Notes: generated by a model from the letters alone, not told the origin. A stretch of 64,000 bases of DNA from Deltaproteobacteria bacterium IMCC39524 (GCA_029667085.1 JARUHJ010000001.1:1-64000); one strand, 5' to 3'. Counted from the stretch's first letter, positions 1-9,006 are shown. Numbers and translations: made by a program.

Positions 1-179
1 GCGAAGAGAGTTTCGTCTTCTACGGCCTGATGAATCAACTGGCGCAACCGGTGAAAATAGTAGGCTGCAGTGTTCTTGTTAACATCAACCAGGGCAGCGG
101 CTGTTCGGGCCGTTGACCCTGAAATAAAGAGCTCAATTAAGCGTTGTTGTTTGGACTCACTTAAACGACTTTTACGCAT
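1..179 (-). CDS. IS1595-family transposase, N-terminal part
   Basis: The reading frame starts at the ATG whose complement is at 177-179 and runs off the left edge after 59 codons. The peptide begins MRKSRLSESKQQRLIELF and continues with GSTARTAAALVDVNKNTAAY and YFHRLRQLI. This is the typical N-terminal zinc-ribbon/helix region of ISXO2-like (DDE, IS1595) transposases. The catalytic DDE part lies outside the window, so integrity cannot be judged. The gene points away from the interrupted chemoreceptor. Confidence 0.8.
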   Translation of the reverse strand, partial: MRKSRLSESKQQRLIELFISGSTARTAAALVDVNKNTAAYYFHRLRQLIHQAVEDETLF

Positions 180-220
180 ACTGCTATCCTAGACGAAATT
201 CAGTTATCTAGGACAGCCCC
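1..220 (-). mobile_element. End of an IS1595-family (ISXO2-like) insertion sequence
   Basis: The window opens inside an insertion sequence read on the minus strand. Its outer end is at about 220, where the minus strand begins GGGGCTGTCCTAGATAAC, a plausible terminal inverted repeat followed about 40 bases later by the transposase start. Immediately to the right the sequence becomes chemoreceptor coding sequence, so the junction at 220/221 is the insertion point. The IS1595 family usually makes 8-bp target duplications, so bases 221-228 (AAGATTTA) are predicted to recur at the other end of the element, outside the window. The family call rests on the transposase N-terminus; the end sequence is inferred. 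Confidence 0.8.
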
Positions 221-243
221 AAGATTTAAAAGTCGGAACAAGA

Positions 244-2001
244 ATGAGCCTGGGATTTGGTTTGATCCTGGTTTTGATGATCACGACCATGGTTGTTACC
301 TTCTGGTCGCTCAGTAAAGTTGAATACAATACAGAATATTTAAGTACAGAGAGCTTGCCTTTTACCTTGCTGGCAGATCGCATGGTTGTTAACGCTCTGC
401 AGGTTCAGCAGTTTGCGACGGATGCATCGGCAACCAAGGACATTGCTGTTCTTGAAGAGGCGAAAAGCCATTACCAGGAATTTCTTGCTGGTGCCGACAA
501 GTTCAAGGATATGTATCGTGAGGAAAATGATGCTACGGCATTACGTGCAGCTGATCAGCTCGTCGCTTCTATGGATGAGATGTTTGAGACTGCACAACGC
601 ATGACCAGGGCTTATATTGATGAGGGCCAGGAGGCAGGCAATGCCGTGATGCAAGAGTTTGATGCTGACGCTCAGAAACTCACAGGCATGGTCGCTACTT
701 TGCGTGGTCACCAGGTTGAAGAGATCAATGCTCAGGTCAGCAACATTATGCAGGCGTCCAGTCAGGTCAAAACTCTGCAACTCATTATTGGTTTTGCTGC
801 GCTGGTGATCGGTGTACTGGTGACTGTCTTGATCACCCGGAGTATTGTTAAACCACTGACTGTTGCTGTTGACACTGCGCGTGCCCTTGCTGTCGGTGAC
901 CTGACGGTCAAAATTGATCAGGTGAGCAAAGATGAAACCGGACAGTTGCTTGCGGCAATGCGGGACATGGTTGTCTCTAGCCAGGAAGTTGCTGCAATGG
1001 CCGGCAAAGTTGCCGATGGTAATCTGCAGGTGCAGATCAAGGCGCGTTCTGACAAGGATGTTCTGATTCACTCGCTGGGCAATATGGTTGAAAAGCTTAA
1101 AGACGTCATTAATAACGTCAAGCTTTCTATCGAGAACGTTGCTTCAGGCTCGCAGGCCATGAGTGCTTCGAGTGAAGAAATGTCTCAGGGTGCAAGTGAG
1201 CAGGCCGCCGCGGCTGAAGAGGCTTCTTCCAGCGTTGAGCAGATGACTGCCAATATCCGCCAGAATGCTGATAACGCCATGCAGACTGAAAAGATAGCCA
1301 CCCAGTCTTCCGGTGATGCCCGTGAAGGTGGCGACGCGGTCATTGAAACCGTTGGCGCCATGAAGGAAATTGCCGGCAAGATCATGATTATCGAAGAGAT
1401 CGCTCGTCAGACCAACCTGCTGGCACTAAATGCTGCCATTGAAGCGGCCCGTGCAGGTGAGCATGGTAAAGGTTTTGCTGTTGTTGCCGCCGAGGTTCGT
1501 AAACTTGCGGAGCGCAGCCAGAAAGCTGCCGGTGAGATCAACGAACTGTCAACCAATAGTGTAGAGGTCGCAGAGAAAGCAGGAACCGTCCTTTCCGCCC
1601 TGGTGCCGAATATCCAGAAAACAGCTGAGCTGGTCCAGGAGATCAGCGCCTCCAGTCGCGAGCAGGATGCCGGTGCCGACCAGATCGCCAAGAGTATTCA
1701 ACAGCTTGATACCGTCATTCAACAAAACGCGTCCGCTTCTGAAGAGATGGCGAGCACTGCGGAGGAGCTTTCCAGCCAATCAGAGCAGTTGGCTGAAATG
1801 ATCGCTTTCTTCTCTGTTGATGATGGTACTCATGGTCAAAGGTTTCAGCGCAGTGAGAACTCTGCTAGCAAGCGTCCTTCACAAGTGAAGATCGCCCATG
1901 TCGCCGAACCTCAGTTCAAACAAACCCGTCAACCTGATGGGGACGTTTTTGAGGCGACCGGTAAACGTGACTCTCTCGACAACGAATTTGAAACTTTCTA
2001 A
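244..2001 (+). CDS. Methyl-accepting chemotaxis protein, 5' end removed by IS insertion
   Basis: Transmembrane chemoreceptor of 585 residues from the first in-frame ATG. It has a remaining TM1 (about 1-23), a periplasmic four-helix-bundle-like region (to about 175), TM2 (about 176-198), HAMP (about 198-255) and a long cytoplasmic coiled coil. The signalling tip, around residues 380-428, contains [20 protein letters not shown], the CheA/CheW-binding hairpin. The C-terminus ends DNEFETF and fits the x-aromatic-x-x-aromatic CheR/CheB tether. The frame is open upstream to the IS end and reads [13 protein letters not shown], the usual start region of such receptors, so roughly 5-15 N-terminal residues and the native promoter and RBS are lost. 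No good Shine-Dalgarno precedes 244, so expression is doubtful. Followed directly by cheW. Confidence 0.85.
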   Translation: MSLGFGLILVLMITTMVVTFWSLSKVEYNTEYLSTESLPFTLLADRMVVNALQVQQFATDASATKDIAVLEEAKSHYQEFLAGADKFKDMYREENDATALRAADQLVASMDEMFETAQRMTRAYIDEGQEAGNAVMQEFDADAQKLTGMVATLRGHQVEEINAQVSNIMQASSQVKTLQLIIGFAALVIGVLVTVLITRSIVKPLTVAVDTARALAVGDLTVKIDQVSKDETGQLLAAMRDMVVSSQEVAAMAGKVADGNLQVQIKARSDKDVLIHSLGNMVEKLKDVINNVKLSIENVASGSQAMSASSEEMSQGASEQAAAAEEASSSVEQMTANIRQNADNAMQTEKIATQSSGDAREGGDAVIETVGAMKEIAGKIMIIEEIARQTNLLALNAAIEAARAGEHGKGFAVVAAEVRKLAERSQKAAGEINELSTNSVEVAEKAGTVLSALVPNIQKTAELVQEISASSREQDAGADQIAKSIQQLDTVIQQNASASEEMASTAEELSSQSEQLAEMIAFFSVDDGTHGQRFQRSENSASKRPSQVKIAHVAEPQFKQTRQPDGDVFEATGKRDSLDNEFETF

Positions 2002-2011
2002 GGAGGCTGCA

Positions 2012-2527
2012 ATGGAAGAGAACAACACAGTCAGCAGCCAGCAGTATGTAACCTTCAGCCTCGGTGAAGAGCTCTTTGGTGTCGAAGTTTCTCGCACACG
2101 GGAGATCCTGAGCCTGACCCCGGTTACCAGTGTGCCGCAAACACCTGAGTATCTGCTGGGTGTGATCAACCTGCGTGGCCAGGTGGTGCCTGTCGTTGAT
2201 ATGCGCCTGAAACTCGGTTTGCCTGCCGGCGCAGAGACAGAGGACACCTGTATCATAGTGGTTGACGTTCAGGTTGATGGTGAAGTGATCACCGTTGGTG
2301 CCCTGGCCGACGCGGTTCGTGAGGTCCTGGATATTCGCTCCGACCAGATTGAGCCACCACCACGGCTTGGTACCCGCCTAAACACAGAGTTTATTAATGG
2401 TATGGGCAAGGTCGATGAGCAGTTTATGATTCTGTTGAACATCGACAAGGTTTTCAATAGCGATGAGTTTGCCTGGGTTCAGGATGCAGCAGAGACTGCT
2501 GCTGAGGAAGAGCCCGTAGAGGCATGA
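2012..2527 (+). CDS. cheW: Chemotaxis adaptor CheW (copy 1)
   Basis: Couples chemoreceptors to the CheA kinase in the cytoplasm. 171 residues of a single CheW (SH3-like) domain, with the typical run from QYVTFSLGEELFGVEV through TREIL and LLGVINLRGQVVPVVDMRLK to a C-terminal FINGMGKVDEQFMILLNIDK. The start at 2012 is chosen because AAGGAGG lies 6 bases upstream, just after the mcp stop at 2001; an open frame upstream to 1898 overlaps mcp and is not needed. It is nearly identical to the cheW at 6815, also at the DNA level, and the two genes have exactly the same length. mcp and cheW form a two-gene cassette that occurs twice here. Confidence 0.93.
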   Translation: MEENNTVSSQQYVTFSLGEELFGVEVSRTREILSLTPVTSVPQTPEYLLGVINLRGQVVPVVDMRLKLGLPAGAETEDTCIIVVDVQVDGEVITVGALADAVREVLDIRSDQIEPPPRLGTRLNTEFINGMGKVDEQFMILLNIDKVFNSDEFAWVQDAAETAAEEEPVEA

Positions 2528-2659
2528 TTTCAGGTTCTGGAAGACAATCAGGGGGGGGCGGGGCAATCAACACTCCTGTGTTCTTTTTGATAGAGCGTTA
2601 TATTGAGCCTGTCCTCTAACGGGGTTTCTCGTTTTATATCTGACCCAAAAGGTTCATTG

Positions 2660-3070
2660 ATGAAACTGAAAATTGTCATTATAGACGACGAAGAAAGTAT
2701 TCGGAATACGTTTCGATGGCATCTGCAAGACATGGGGCATGAAGTATTTACCTTCGCCGCACCGGTCGAGTGCGATGTCCAGGCGTACTGCTTATGTCAG
2801 CAGAGTACACCTTGTACTGACGCTCTTCTGATCGATTACAATCTGCCTAGTATGAACGGCCTCGATTTTATTGAAAGTCTGATTAAGCACGGCTGCAAAG
2901 GTGAGCCCAGGAACATCCTTTTGATGAGTGGTGATACCACCCGGATAGATATGAAGAAAGCGGCCGCTCTCGGTTGCTCCGTTGAGCAGAAGCCACTTTC
3001 CTTGGAAACTCTGGAGAGGTGGATCAGTGAAGTGCAGTTGCGTAAACAGGGATGCAAGAGTGCACCCTGA
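2660..3070 (+). CDS. Single-domain response regulator (CheY-like)
   Basis: Stand-alone receiver domain of 136 residues without an output domain. Receiver landmarks are visible: the acidic pair in IIDDEES, the phospho-acceptor Asp in LLIDYNLPSMNG, the Thr/Ser position after LLMSGD, and the conserved Lys in EQKPLS. The start MKLKIVIIDDEE (2660) is preferred over the open upstream frame (2603) because receivers begin directly at this strand; upstream AAAGG is a weak ribosome site. It carries a Cys-rich stretch (about residues 38-52, CDVQAYCLCQQSTPC) not usual in receivers. It lies about 130 bases after cheW and ends before a terminator. Its partner kinase is unknown; the orphan kinase at 9007 is a candidate. 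Confidence 0.85.
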   Translation: MKLKIVIIDDEESIRNTFRWHLQDMGHEVFTFAAPVECDVQAYCLCQQSTPCTDALLIDYNLPSMNGLDFIESLIKHGCKGEPRNILLMSGDTTRIDMKKAAALGCSVEQKPLSLETLERWISEVQLRKQGCKSAP

Positions 3071-3130
3071 GTATTGACATTCTGGTTTGTGTGATAAACC
3101 AGACTTCTCGCAAACAAAATCATCAGGAAT

Positions 3131-3166
3131 GCCCGACGGATAATAATCCAGTCGGGCATTTTTTTA
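3131..3166 (+). terminator. Rho-independent terminator
   Basis: GCCCGAC (3131-3137) pairs with GTCGGGC (3151-3157) and is followed by ATTTTTTTATT. It ends the mcp-cheW-receiver unit. Confidence 0.85.
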
Positions 3167-3170
3167 TTCT

Positions 3171-3656
3171 TTATAACGATGATTTGAGAATTTCTTCTCG
3201 GTGTGTCAACGCTGAGGCAATGTGTGCCACGACATGTGCCAAAGTTGTTTCTTGAGGGTACCTTTGTCAGGTTTCAGTCCGACGATTGGTCCTGAAATTG
3301 TTGGTTGTAATTAATGCTTGCTAGAACGGTGTTGTAACTTTTTGAAATGATAGATTTTTTATGTTTTTCCTCTTTTCAGAGTAGGTCGTCCGTAATTGTT
3401 GGCTCATTAATTGAAGTAGATGGTCTGCCAATCAGGGTATGCGTCTTTGGGTTCGAGGCATTGCCCACATAAAGTGCTTTCGGCTGAGATGATTGAAATA
3501 CCCATCTATCCATTGGATTAAGCCGACCTGAAAGTTATGAGATTTAAAACAAAATCCAGCCTTACGGGATGCAGACCCTCTGAATGTGCGATCAGGGTTG
3601 TGATATCCATAATTAACTAAACCCTTATGTACAGGGTTCCAACAAAGGAGTAAGAA
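3171..3656. other. Gene-free stretch upstream of the binding-protein gene
   Basis: About 490 bases with no convincing ORF and moderately AT-rich. A short inverted repeat, AACCCT...AGGGTT (about 3628-3646), sits just before the ribosome-binding site of the next gene. No clear promoter or known RNA family was recognised. It presumably holds the promoter of the 3657-7330 operon. Confidence 0.5.
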
Positions 3657-4613
3657 ATGAAAAGATTTGTCATGTCTGTTGCAGTAATGATTCTTGTGTC
3701 GATGGTCGCAGTGTCAGCTTTTGCGGCAACCAAGAAGGTTCTGTTTATCGATTCCTACCATGAAGGTTACGCCTGGAGTGATGGTGTCCTCAATGGCGTT
3801 AATACCGGTCTTGAAGGTAAGGATATTGAACTGCAGGTGGTGCGCATGGACACCAAGCGCAACAAAAGTGATGATTTCAAAAAATCTGCAGCGCTGAAAG
3901 TCAAATCAGTTATCGAGGGATTCAATCCCGATGTCGTGATTTCTGCTGATGACAATGCTGCCAAATTCCTGATCATGCCTTATTATCAAAATGTCGATCT
4001 ACCATTCGTTTTCTGTGGTGTCAACTGGGACGCTTCTGTTTACGGAATGCCCTACAGTAACGTGACTGGCATGGTTGAGGTTGCTCCGGTCAAGGAACTG
4101 TTAGAACAGTTGAAGCAGTATGCCCCTGGCGAGAAGATCGGCTACATCGCTGCTGATGTCCTGACCACGCACAAAGAAGCAGATAACTACAAGGCGGTTC
4201 TCGGCATCGACACGGTCAACTACTACGCCAAAGACATGGCAGACTGGAAGCAGGGTTTCGCGCAGCTGCAGGGGCAGGTGGATACCCTGATTGTCGGCAA
4301 TACTGCTGGCCTCGATGGCTGGAATGAGGACGAAGCAGCGGCCTTTGTTACGGCTAACACCAAAGTTCCCTCAGGGGCAACCGACGAGCATATGGCCCCT
4401 TACGCTATGCTTGGTTTTACCAAAATCCCGGAAGAGCAGGGTTTTTACGCCGCCACTACAGCATTGCAGATTCTTGATGGGGTCTCTCCAAAGAGCATTC
4501 CGGTTGTTAAGAACAAGGACGGCAAACTCTATGTTAACATGCAGATCGCAAGGGCTATTGGTGCAGAAATTCCTTTCGAAATCCTGAGTTCTGCCAGCAA
4601 TGTGATTGAGTAG
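3657..4613 (+). CDS. ABC-type periplasmic substrate-binding protein (ABC_sub_bind family)
   Basis: Exported binding protein of 318 residues. A signal peptide (about 1-23, hydrophobic core ending AVSAFAA) precedes a mature part with KKVLFIDSYHEGYAWSDGV and VRMDTKRNKSD, features of the PF04392-type family often encoded beside sensor kinases, GGDEF proteins or chemoreceptors. The ligand is unknown. AAAGGAG lies just upstream of the ATG. There is no permease or ATPase gene nearby; the next gene, about 100 bases on, is a chemoreceptor. I infer that it hands a ligand to the receptor rather than feeding a transporter. Confidence 0.8.
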   Translation: MKRFVMSVAVMILVSMVAVSAFAATKKVLFIDSYHEGYAWSDGVLNGVNTGLEGKDIELQVVRMDTKRNKSDDFKKSAALKVKSVIEGFNPDVVISADDNAAKFLIMPYYQNVDLPFVFCGVNWDASVYGMPYSNVTGMVEVAPVKELLEQLKQYAPGEKIGYIAADVLTTHKEADNYKAVLGIDTVNYYAKDMADWKQGFAQLQGQVDTLIVGNTAGLDGWNEDEAAAFVTANTKVPSGATDEHMAPYAMLGFTKIPEEQGFYAATTALQILDGVSPKSIPVVKNKDGKLYVNMQIARAIGAEIPFEILSSASNVIE

Positions 4614-4718
4614 TTTTTAGACATTGTCTGAATCATAACATGCACCTGCACGTCTGAAAGCGTGCGGGTGTAATACAAAAAAGATGATGACGTGCCGACT
4701 CGATAAAGGAGTTTCTGG

Positions 4719-6803
4719 ATGGCGGTTACAGTTAAACGAAAATTGATGCACAAGTTCCTTTTTTCCATCCTTACGGTGATTATCGTGGGCATGGCCGGTC
4801 TGACTTTTTTCTCCTATACCATGGCGAAAGATGCCTTGCGGGAAACTGTAGAAAAGCAAGTCACCCAGATTGTTGAGTCAACGGTCAAGTCAATGTCCTT
4901 CTGGGTCAAGGACCGCCGCCTGGATGTGAGCAACTGGAGCAAGCAGAAGGTCTACCAGTCTTCGGTGCAAGACTCTTTCCTGGGCAAGGCTGCTCGAAAG
5001 GGCGCAACGGCTGAGCTGGTACGATTAAAGGAAGAATATGGGTACTACTCGGATATCCTCCTGCTCGACAAGACTGGTAATGTTATTGCCGCCTCTAGCC
5101 CGGCTCTGATTGATGTCGAGACGCTGGATGGCAAGAACTATTTCAAAGAGGCGCTATCCGGAAATCTTTTTGTCTCCCAGGTTTTCCAGAGCAATCAGAC
5201 AGCTCGTCCAATCTTTGCCATTGCCAGCCCGGTGCTTAAGGGAGAAGCTGTTGAAGGTGTTCTGTGCGGTTTCGTAGACATGGACTATTTCAATAGCTTG
5301 TTTGCAGGGAGTGTCAAACTCGGCAAGACGGGCTATGCCTTTATGTTTAACAAAGATGGCGTTGTTGTTGCCCATCCGGATCCGCAACAGATTCTGAAAA
5401 CCAATATGGCTAGCCTGGAGTTTGGTCCACAGATGCTTGCCAAAAGAAACGGCGCACACCTGTATAGCTATAAGGGCCTGGAAAAGTTTGCTTACCTGGC
5501 GCAGGATGATGACCTGGGTTGGACCTTGGCAGTGGGTGTAGGTACCGAAGAGCTCAATGCACCGGCCATTAGGATCAGAAACATTAATTCGTTTCTGGCT
5601 CTTGTTATCATGGGTATTGCTGCGCTAGTGGTTTATATCGTTGCGCGCAAAGTTGTCGTTCCGATTACGAATGCTGCACAACTTGCTGAAACAATCCGCC
5701 TTGGGGATCTTTCTGAGCGTTTGGATACTGACCTTAATGACGAAGTTGGCCAACTTTCTGATGCCTTGAATGCCATGGCCGACGGTCTGGAACAAAAAGC
5801 CCAACTGGCAGGGGCTATCGCCGATGGAGATCTCACGGTTGATGTGCGACTTGCTTCTGAGAATGACCAGCTGGGTAAGGCTTTGCAAACCATGACCGAA
5901 GTTTTAAATGATGTTATCCAGCAGGTCATGGTCGCTACGGGTAATGTTGCCTCCGGAAGTCAGGCTCTGGCTTCGGCAAGTCAGGAGATGTCTCAAGGCG
6001 CCACAGAACAGTCGGCTTCTGCAGAAGAGGCTTCCAGTTCGATCGAGGAGATGTCAGCCAATATTCGCCAGAACACAGACAACGCGATGCAGACAGAGAA
6101 AATTGCCGTCAAGGCGGCACAAGAGGCCGAGCAGGGTGGTGCGGCCGTTGCTGATACGGTTGCTGCAATGAAGGAGATCGCCAACAAAATTGTGATCATC
6201 GAGGAGATAGCCCGCCAAACGAACCTGTTGGCTCTGAACGCAGCGATTGAGGCTGCTCGTGCGGGTGAGCACGGTAAAGGTTTTGCCGTTGTTGCTGCTG
6301 AGGTTCGTAAGTTGGCAGAACGCAGCCAGACGGCTGCGGGTGAGATCAACAGTTTGTCAGTCTCCAGTGTGGAGGTTGCCGAGAGTGCCGGGTCAATGCT
6401 CGACAGTATTGTGCCGAGTATTCAAAAAACTTCGGAGCTTGTTCAGGAAATCGCAGCGGCCAGCCGTGAGCAGGATGCTGGTGCTGACCAGATCAACAGT
6501 AGTATTCAGCAGTTGGACAAGGTTATTCAGCAAAATGCTGCTGCGACCGAAGAGATGGCATCTACCTCTGAAGAATTGACCAGTCAGAGTGATCAATTAA
6601 AAGACATGATGGCCTTTTTTAAAGTCAAGGATTTTGATGTTCCGAGCCAGCAGCTTGCACGCCGAAGTGGGCCCATAGCTTCATCGGGGAGTGCTCCGTT
6701 GTTTGACCGCCCCGCTAAGGAAATACCCCGGCTTGAAAACGCCAATGGTGAGGTCGGTCGTGGCAGTCATGACGATATAGACAACGAATTCGAGACCTAT
6801 TAA
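4719..6803 (+). CDS. Methyl-accepting chemotaxis protein with dCache-like sensor
   Basis: Chemoreceptor of 694 residues. TM1 is at about 14-33. A large periplasmic dCache-like domain (about 35-285) contains [18 protein letters not shown] and [11 protein letters not shown]2 is at about 288-310, with HAMP about 311-365 and a further HAMP-like stretch to about 400. The cytoplasmic signalling hairpin is almost identical to that of the receptor at 244-2001 ([20 protein letters not shown] around residue 490). The tail ends DNEFETY, a CheR/CheB tether-like sequence. The start follows AAAGGAG. The upstream binding protein may deliver ligand to the sensor domain. The stop overlaps the region just before cheW. 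Confidence 0.93.
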   Translation: MAVTVKRKLMHKFLFSILTVIIVGMAGLTFFSYTMAKDALRETVEKQVTQIVESTVKSMSFWVKDRRLDVSNWSKQKVYQSSVQDSFLGKAARKGATAELVRLKEEYGYYSDILLLDKTGNVIAASSPALIDVETLDGKNYFKEALSGNLFVSQVFQSNQTARPIFAIASPVLKGEAVEGVLCGFVDMDYFNSLFAGSVKLGKTGYAFMFNKDGVVVAHPDPQQILKTNMASLEFGPQMLAKRNGAHLYSYKGLEKFAYLAQDDDLGWTLAVGVGTEELNAPAIRIRNINSFLALVIMGIAALVVYIVARKVVVPITNAAQLAETIRLGDLSERLDTDLNDEVGQLSDALNAMADGLEQKAQLAGAIADGDLTVDVRLASENDQLGKALQTMTEVLNDVIQQVMVATGNVASGSQALASASQEMSQGATEQSASAEEASSSIEEMSANIRQNTDNAMQTEKIAVKAAQEAEQGGAAVADTVAAMKEIANKIVIIEEIARQTNLLALNAAIEAARAGEHGKGFAVVAAEVRKLAERSQTAAGEINSLSVSSVEVAESAGSMLDSIVPSIQKTSELVQEIAAASREQDAGADQINSSIQQLDKVIQQNAAATEEMASTSEELTSQSDQLKDMMAFFKVKDFDVPSQQLARRSGPIASSGSAPLFDRPAKEIPRLENANGEVGRGSHDDIDNEFETY

Positions 6804-6814
6804 TGGAGGCTTCT

Positions 6815-7330
6815 GTGGAGGACTCAAATACTGTAAGTAGCCAACAATACGTGACTTTCATCCTCGGTGAAGAGTTGTTTGGTGTTGTGGTCTCTCGAAC
6901 GCGGGAGATTTTGAGCCAGACGCCGGTCACCAAGGTGCCGCAAACACCTGAGTATCTGCTTGGTGTGATCAACCTGCGTGGCCAAGTGGTACCCGTGGTC
7001 GATATGCGCTTGAAGTTGGGGTTGACTGCCGGCGCAGACACAGAGGATACCTGCATTATCGTGGTTGACGTTCAGATTGATGGTGAAGTGATCACCGTTG
7101 GTGCCTTGGCCGACGCCGTTCGTGAGGTTCTGGATATTCGCTCCGACCAGATTGAGCCAGCACCGCGGCTCGGCACACGCCTTAAAACCGAGTTCATCAA
7201 TGGTATGGGCAAGGTTGATGAGCAGTTTATGATTCTGTTGAATATTGACAAGATTTTTAATAGCGATGAGTTTGCCTGGGTTCAGGATGCGGCCGAGCAT
7301 GCTGTTGACGAAGAGCTTGCAGAGGCCTGA
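6815..7330 (+). CDS. cheW: Chemotaxis adaptor CheW (copy 2, GTG start)
   Basis: Second CheW of 171 residues, nearly identical to the one at 2012-2527. An ATG at 6803 overlaps the mcp stop codon, but alignment of the two cassettes shows that GTG at 6815 sits exactly where the ATG of copy 1 sits. Both follow GGAGGCT at the same spacing, and with this start both genes are 516 bases long. The 6803 start would add four residues and has no ribosome site. The near identity of the two copies suggests duplication or gene conversion. A terminator follows. Confidence 0.92.
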   Translation: MEDSNTVSSQQYVTFILGEELFGVVVSRTREILSQTPVTKVPQTPEYLLGVINLRGQVVPVVDMRLKLGLTAGADTEDTCIIVVDVQIDGEVITVGALADAVREVLDIRSDQIEPAPRLGTRLKTEFINGMGKVDEQFMILLNIDKIFNSDEFAWVQDAAEHAVDEELAEA

Positions 7331-7357
7331 ACTCAAAACTTGACAAAGTCACCAGGA

Positions 7358-7391
7358 GGGGCCCGGGGAGAATAAACGCTCCGGGCCCTTA
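7358..7391 (+). terminator. Rho-independent terminator after cheW
   Basis: GC-rich hairpin of GGGCCCGG... with ...CCGGGCCC (7359-7388), followed by a short T-rich run (TTATTC). Confidence 0.7.
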
Positions 7392-7466
7392 TTCTATGGT
7401 AGCTGCATCACTGTTGAGAATGCCCATTTCTCTGGAGACCCTTGAATCTTAAGAGGGTTAAATTCC

Positions 7467-7530
7467 CCCGCTGCTTGCCGCGAAGAGATAAAAATGATCG
7501 TACTGATGCCCCGCTGCTTGCGGCGAGGTT
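7467..7530. repeat. REP-like palindromic repeat pair
   Basis: Two related units, CCCCGCTGCTTGCCGCGAAG (about 7467-7486) and CCCCGCTGCTTGCGGCGAGG (about 7510-7529), each fold around GCTTGC. This is the form of REP-type extragenic palindromes. They lie in the gene-poor interval between cheW and a cheY-like gene. Whether they recur elsewhere in the genome cannot be seen here. Confidence 0.5.
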
Positions 7531-7562
7531 GTTCATTCCGTCGGTTTTTAATGGTAGGACAA

Positions 7563-7606
7563 AACAGCAAGGCCACCTTCACTTGTGGGTGGCCTTGCTG
7601 TTTTTA
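7563..7606 (+). terminator. Strong hairpin with T-tract
   Basis: AACAGCAAGGCCACC (7563-7577) pairs with GGTGGCCTTGCTGTT, followed by TTTTATAAT. It stands alone in the interval, with no obvious gene directly upstream except the REP-like repeats. Confidence 0.75.
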
Positions 7607-7963
7607 TAATCACAGACACTCAAAGCAATGTTTAAAGCTAAGAGGCAGAAAAAGAATCATGCCTTTCGCTCGTCTCTTTGATCTCCTTGACTCTGTGGTG
7701 AAATGAATCGGTCGGTCTATTATCTGTTCATGAGCACATGTCAAGCCGGTATACAGCAGTGTGACATGACAACCGGTGTAACTGGCACAGTTCCGCTTGA
7801 TGTTGATCGCCTGTTAATTGGTTATTTTCTTTAACTGCTTGTTTTTGTTTTGTTAAAAAGAAAAAAATGACTCTGTAATGTTCTGGCATGCTTATTGATA
7901 CATGTACTTGTCAGAGACTTGATTCTTAGGTGCTTTTGGATGGATTTTTTGAGGAGTAAAGTT

Positions 7964-8332
7964 ATGGGAAAACGTGTCATGGCAGTAGACGATTCGGCCA
8001 CCGTGCGCAAAGTGTTGCAGGCGACTCTGGTTTCGGCTGGGTACGAGGTCGTTGAGGCCGTTGATGGTGCTGATGCACTGAAAAAGCTTAGCGGTGACTC
8101 CGTTGATATGCTTGTAACTGATTTGAATATGCCGAATATGGATGGCATAGGCCTGATTAAGGAAGTCAGACAAAAGCCTGGTAATCGTTTTATGCCGATT
8201 ATCATGTTGACCAGCGAATCCCAGCCCGAGAAAAAGAGTGCCGGCAAAGCCGCGGGGGCTTCGGGGTGGATCACCAAGCCATTCAATCCGGACCAGTTGC
8301 TGGCCGTCGTGCGTATGGTCTGCCCGGCCTGA
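7964..8332 (+). CDS. CheY-like single-domain response regulator
   Basis: Receiver of 122 residues. The signature residues are present: VDDS near the N-terminus, the phospho-acceptor Asp in LVTDLNMPNMDG, Thr/Ser in MLTSES and Lys in ITKPFNPDQ. The LNMP..DG, LTSES and TKPF pattern is that of chemotaxis-type CheY/PilG-like receivers that bind motors or pili. The start MGKRVMAVDDS follows GAGGAGTAAAG; an open frame from 7895 is unlikely to be translated. It is transcribed alone, with terminators on both sides. Confidence 0.9.
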   Translation: MGKRVMAVDDSATVRKVLQATLVSAGYEVVEAVDGADALKKLSGDSVDMLVTDLNMPNMDGIGLIKEVRQKPGNRFMPIIMLTSESQPEKKSAGKAAGASGWITKPFNPDQLLAVVRMVCPA

Positions 8333-8360
8333 GCAGCTATAGGAAAAGACTGTCACTGAG

Positions 8361-8378
8361 CCCCCCCCCACACACACT
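8361..8378 (+). repeat. Poly-C / CA simple repeat
   Basis: A run of nine C followed by ACACACACAC lies between the cheY-like gene and its terminator. It is a slippage-prone tract outside coding sequence. Confidence 0.6.
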
Positions 8379-8413
8379 TGCTGATCGTTTGTACAAGGTC
8401 GCGGTTACAGTTT

Positions 8414-8448
8414 AAAAGCCGGACAGCACTGCTGTCCGGCTTTTCTTT
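8414..8448 (+). terminator. Rho-independent terminator
   Basis: AAAAGCCGGACAGC pairs with GCTGTCCGGCTTTT, followed by CTTTG. It terminates the cheY-like transcript. Confidence 0.88.
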
Positions 8449-8563
8449 GCTAAACAAACAAAATCTGGGCTTTTCTTCCATGTTAATCACTTGTCTTGCT
8501 AGCGGATAAGCTTCTTCTATGATATATATAATGAGAATAATTTTCGGTTTAGTGAGGTGCTTG

Positions 8564-8956
8564 ATGTCCCATGAAAACGTAAAAGTGCTGATTGTTGAAG
8601 ACGACCCGGATTTTGCGGAGAGCCTGATGATTGCTTTGGGTGTTCGTGACTGTCACGTGGATATCGCACGTACAGGTGAGGAGGCCATCCGTAAATATCG
8701 TAGCCTCTGCTACGATATCGCTTTTATGGATATCAAACTTCCCGGTAAAAATGGTGTAGAGAGCCTGGCAGAAATCCGGAGTTTTTGTCCTTCGGCCAAG
8801 GTTGTGATGATGACGGGGTTCAGTGAAGCGACTCTTCTGGATACCGCTCTTAAGGCAGGTGCCATCGACATCCTGCGCAAACCCTTTCGCTTGAAAGAGA
8901 TGTTCGGCTTTATCGACAAACTTCAAAACGATTCTCCAGCGGTGGTTAAACATTAA
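8564..8956 (+). CDS. Single-domain response regulator
   Basis: Receiver protein of 130 residues. The acidic pocket is in LIVEDDPDF, the phospho-acceptor Asp in AFMDIKLPGKNG, and the Thr and Lys switch residues in MMTGFS and ILRKPFRLKEM. The sequence is closer to NtrC/AtoC-type receivers than to CheY, but no output domain follows. The start at 8564 (MSHENVKVLIVEDD) follows GAGGTG; the frame is open to 8519. It lies 50 bases upstream of the large hybrid-free histidine kinase gene, a likely phosphodonor. Confidence 0.87.
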   Translation: MSHENVKVLIVEDDPDFAESLMIALGVRDCHVDIARTGEEAIRKYRSLCYDIAFMDIKLPGKNGVESLAEIRSFCPSAKVVMMTGFSEATLLDTALKAGAIDILRKPFRLKEMFGFIDKLQNDSPAVVKH

Positions 8957-9006
8957 TTGATTATTGACAAGCGTCTGTACTCCCTCAAATCCTGCAGGCG
9001 CTTCCC

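Noticed and set aside
1898-2011. N-terminal extension of CheW copy 1
   Set aside because: The added 38 codons overlap the mcp gene, and a strong ribosome site serves the ATG at 2012.
7775-7800. Possible sigma54 site (TGGCACAGTTCCGCTT) before the cheY-like gene
   Set aside because: The GC of the -12 element is one base too close to the GG, so the spacing does not fit. TGGCATG-N4-TTGA at 7884 lacks the GC altogether.
8361-8378. Poly-C/CA tract as a phase-variation switch
   Set aside because: It lies downstream of a gene and before its terminator, where length change would not alter a reading frame or promoter spacing.
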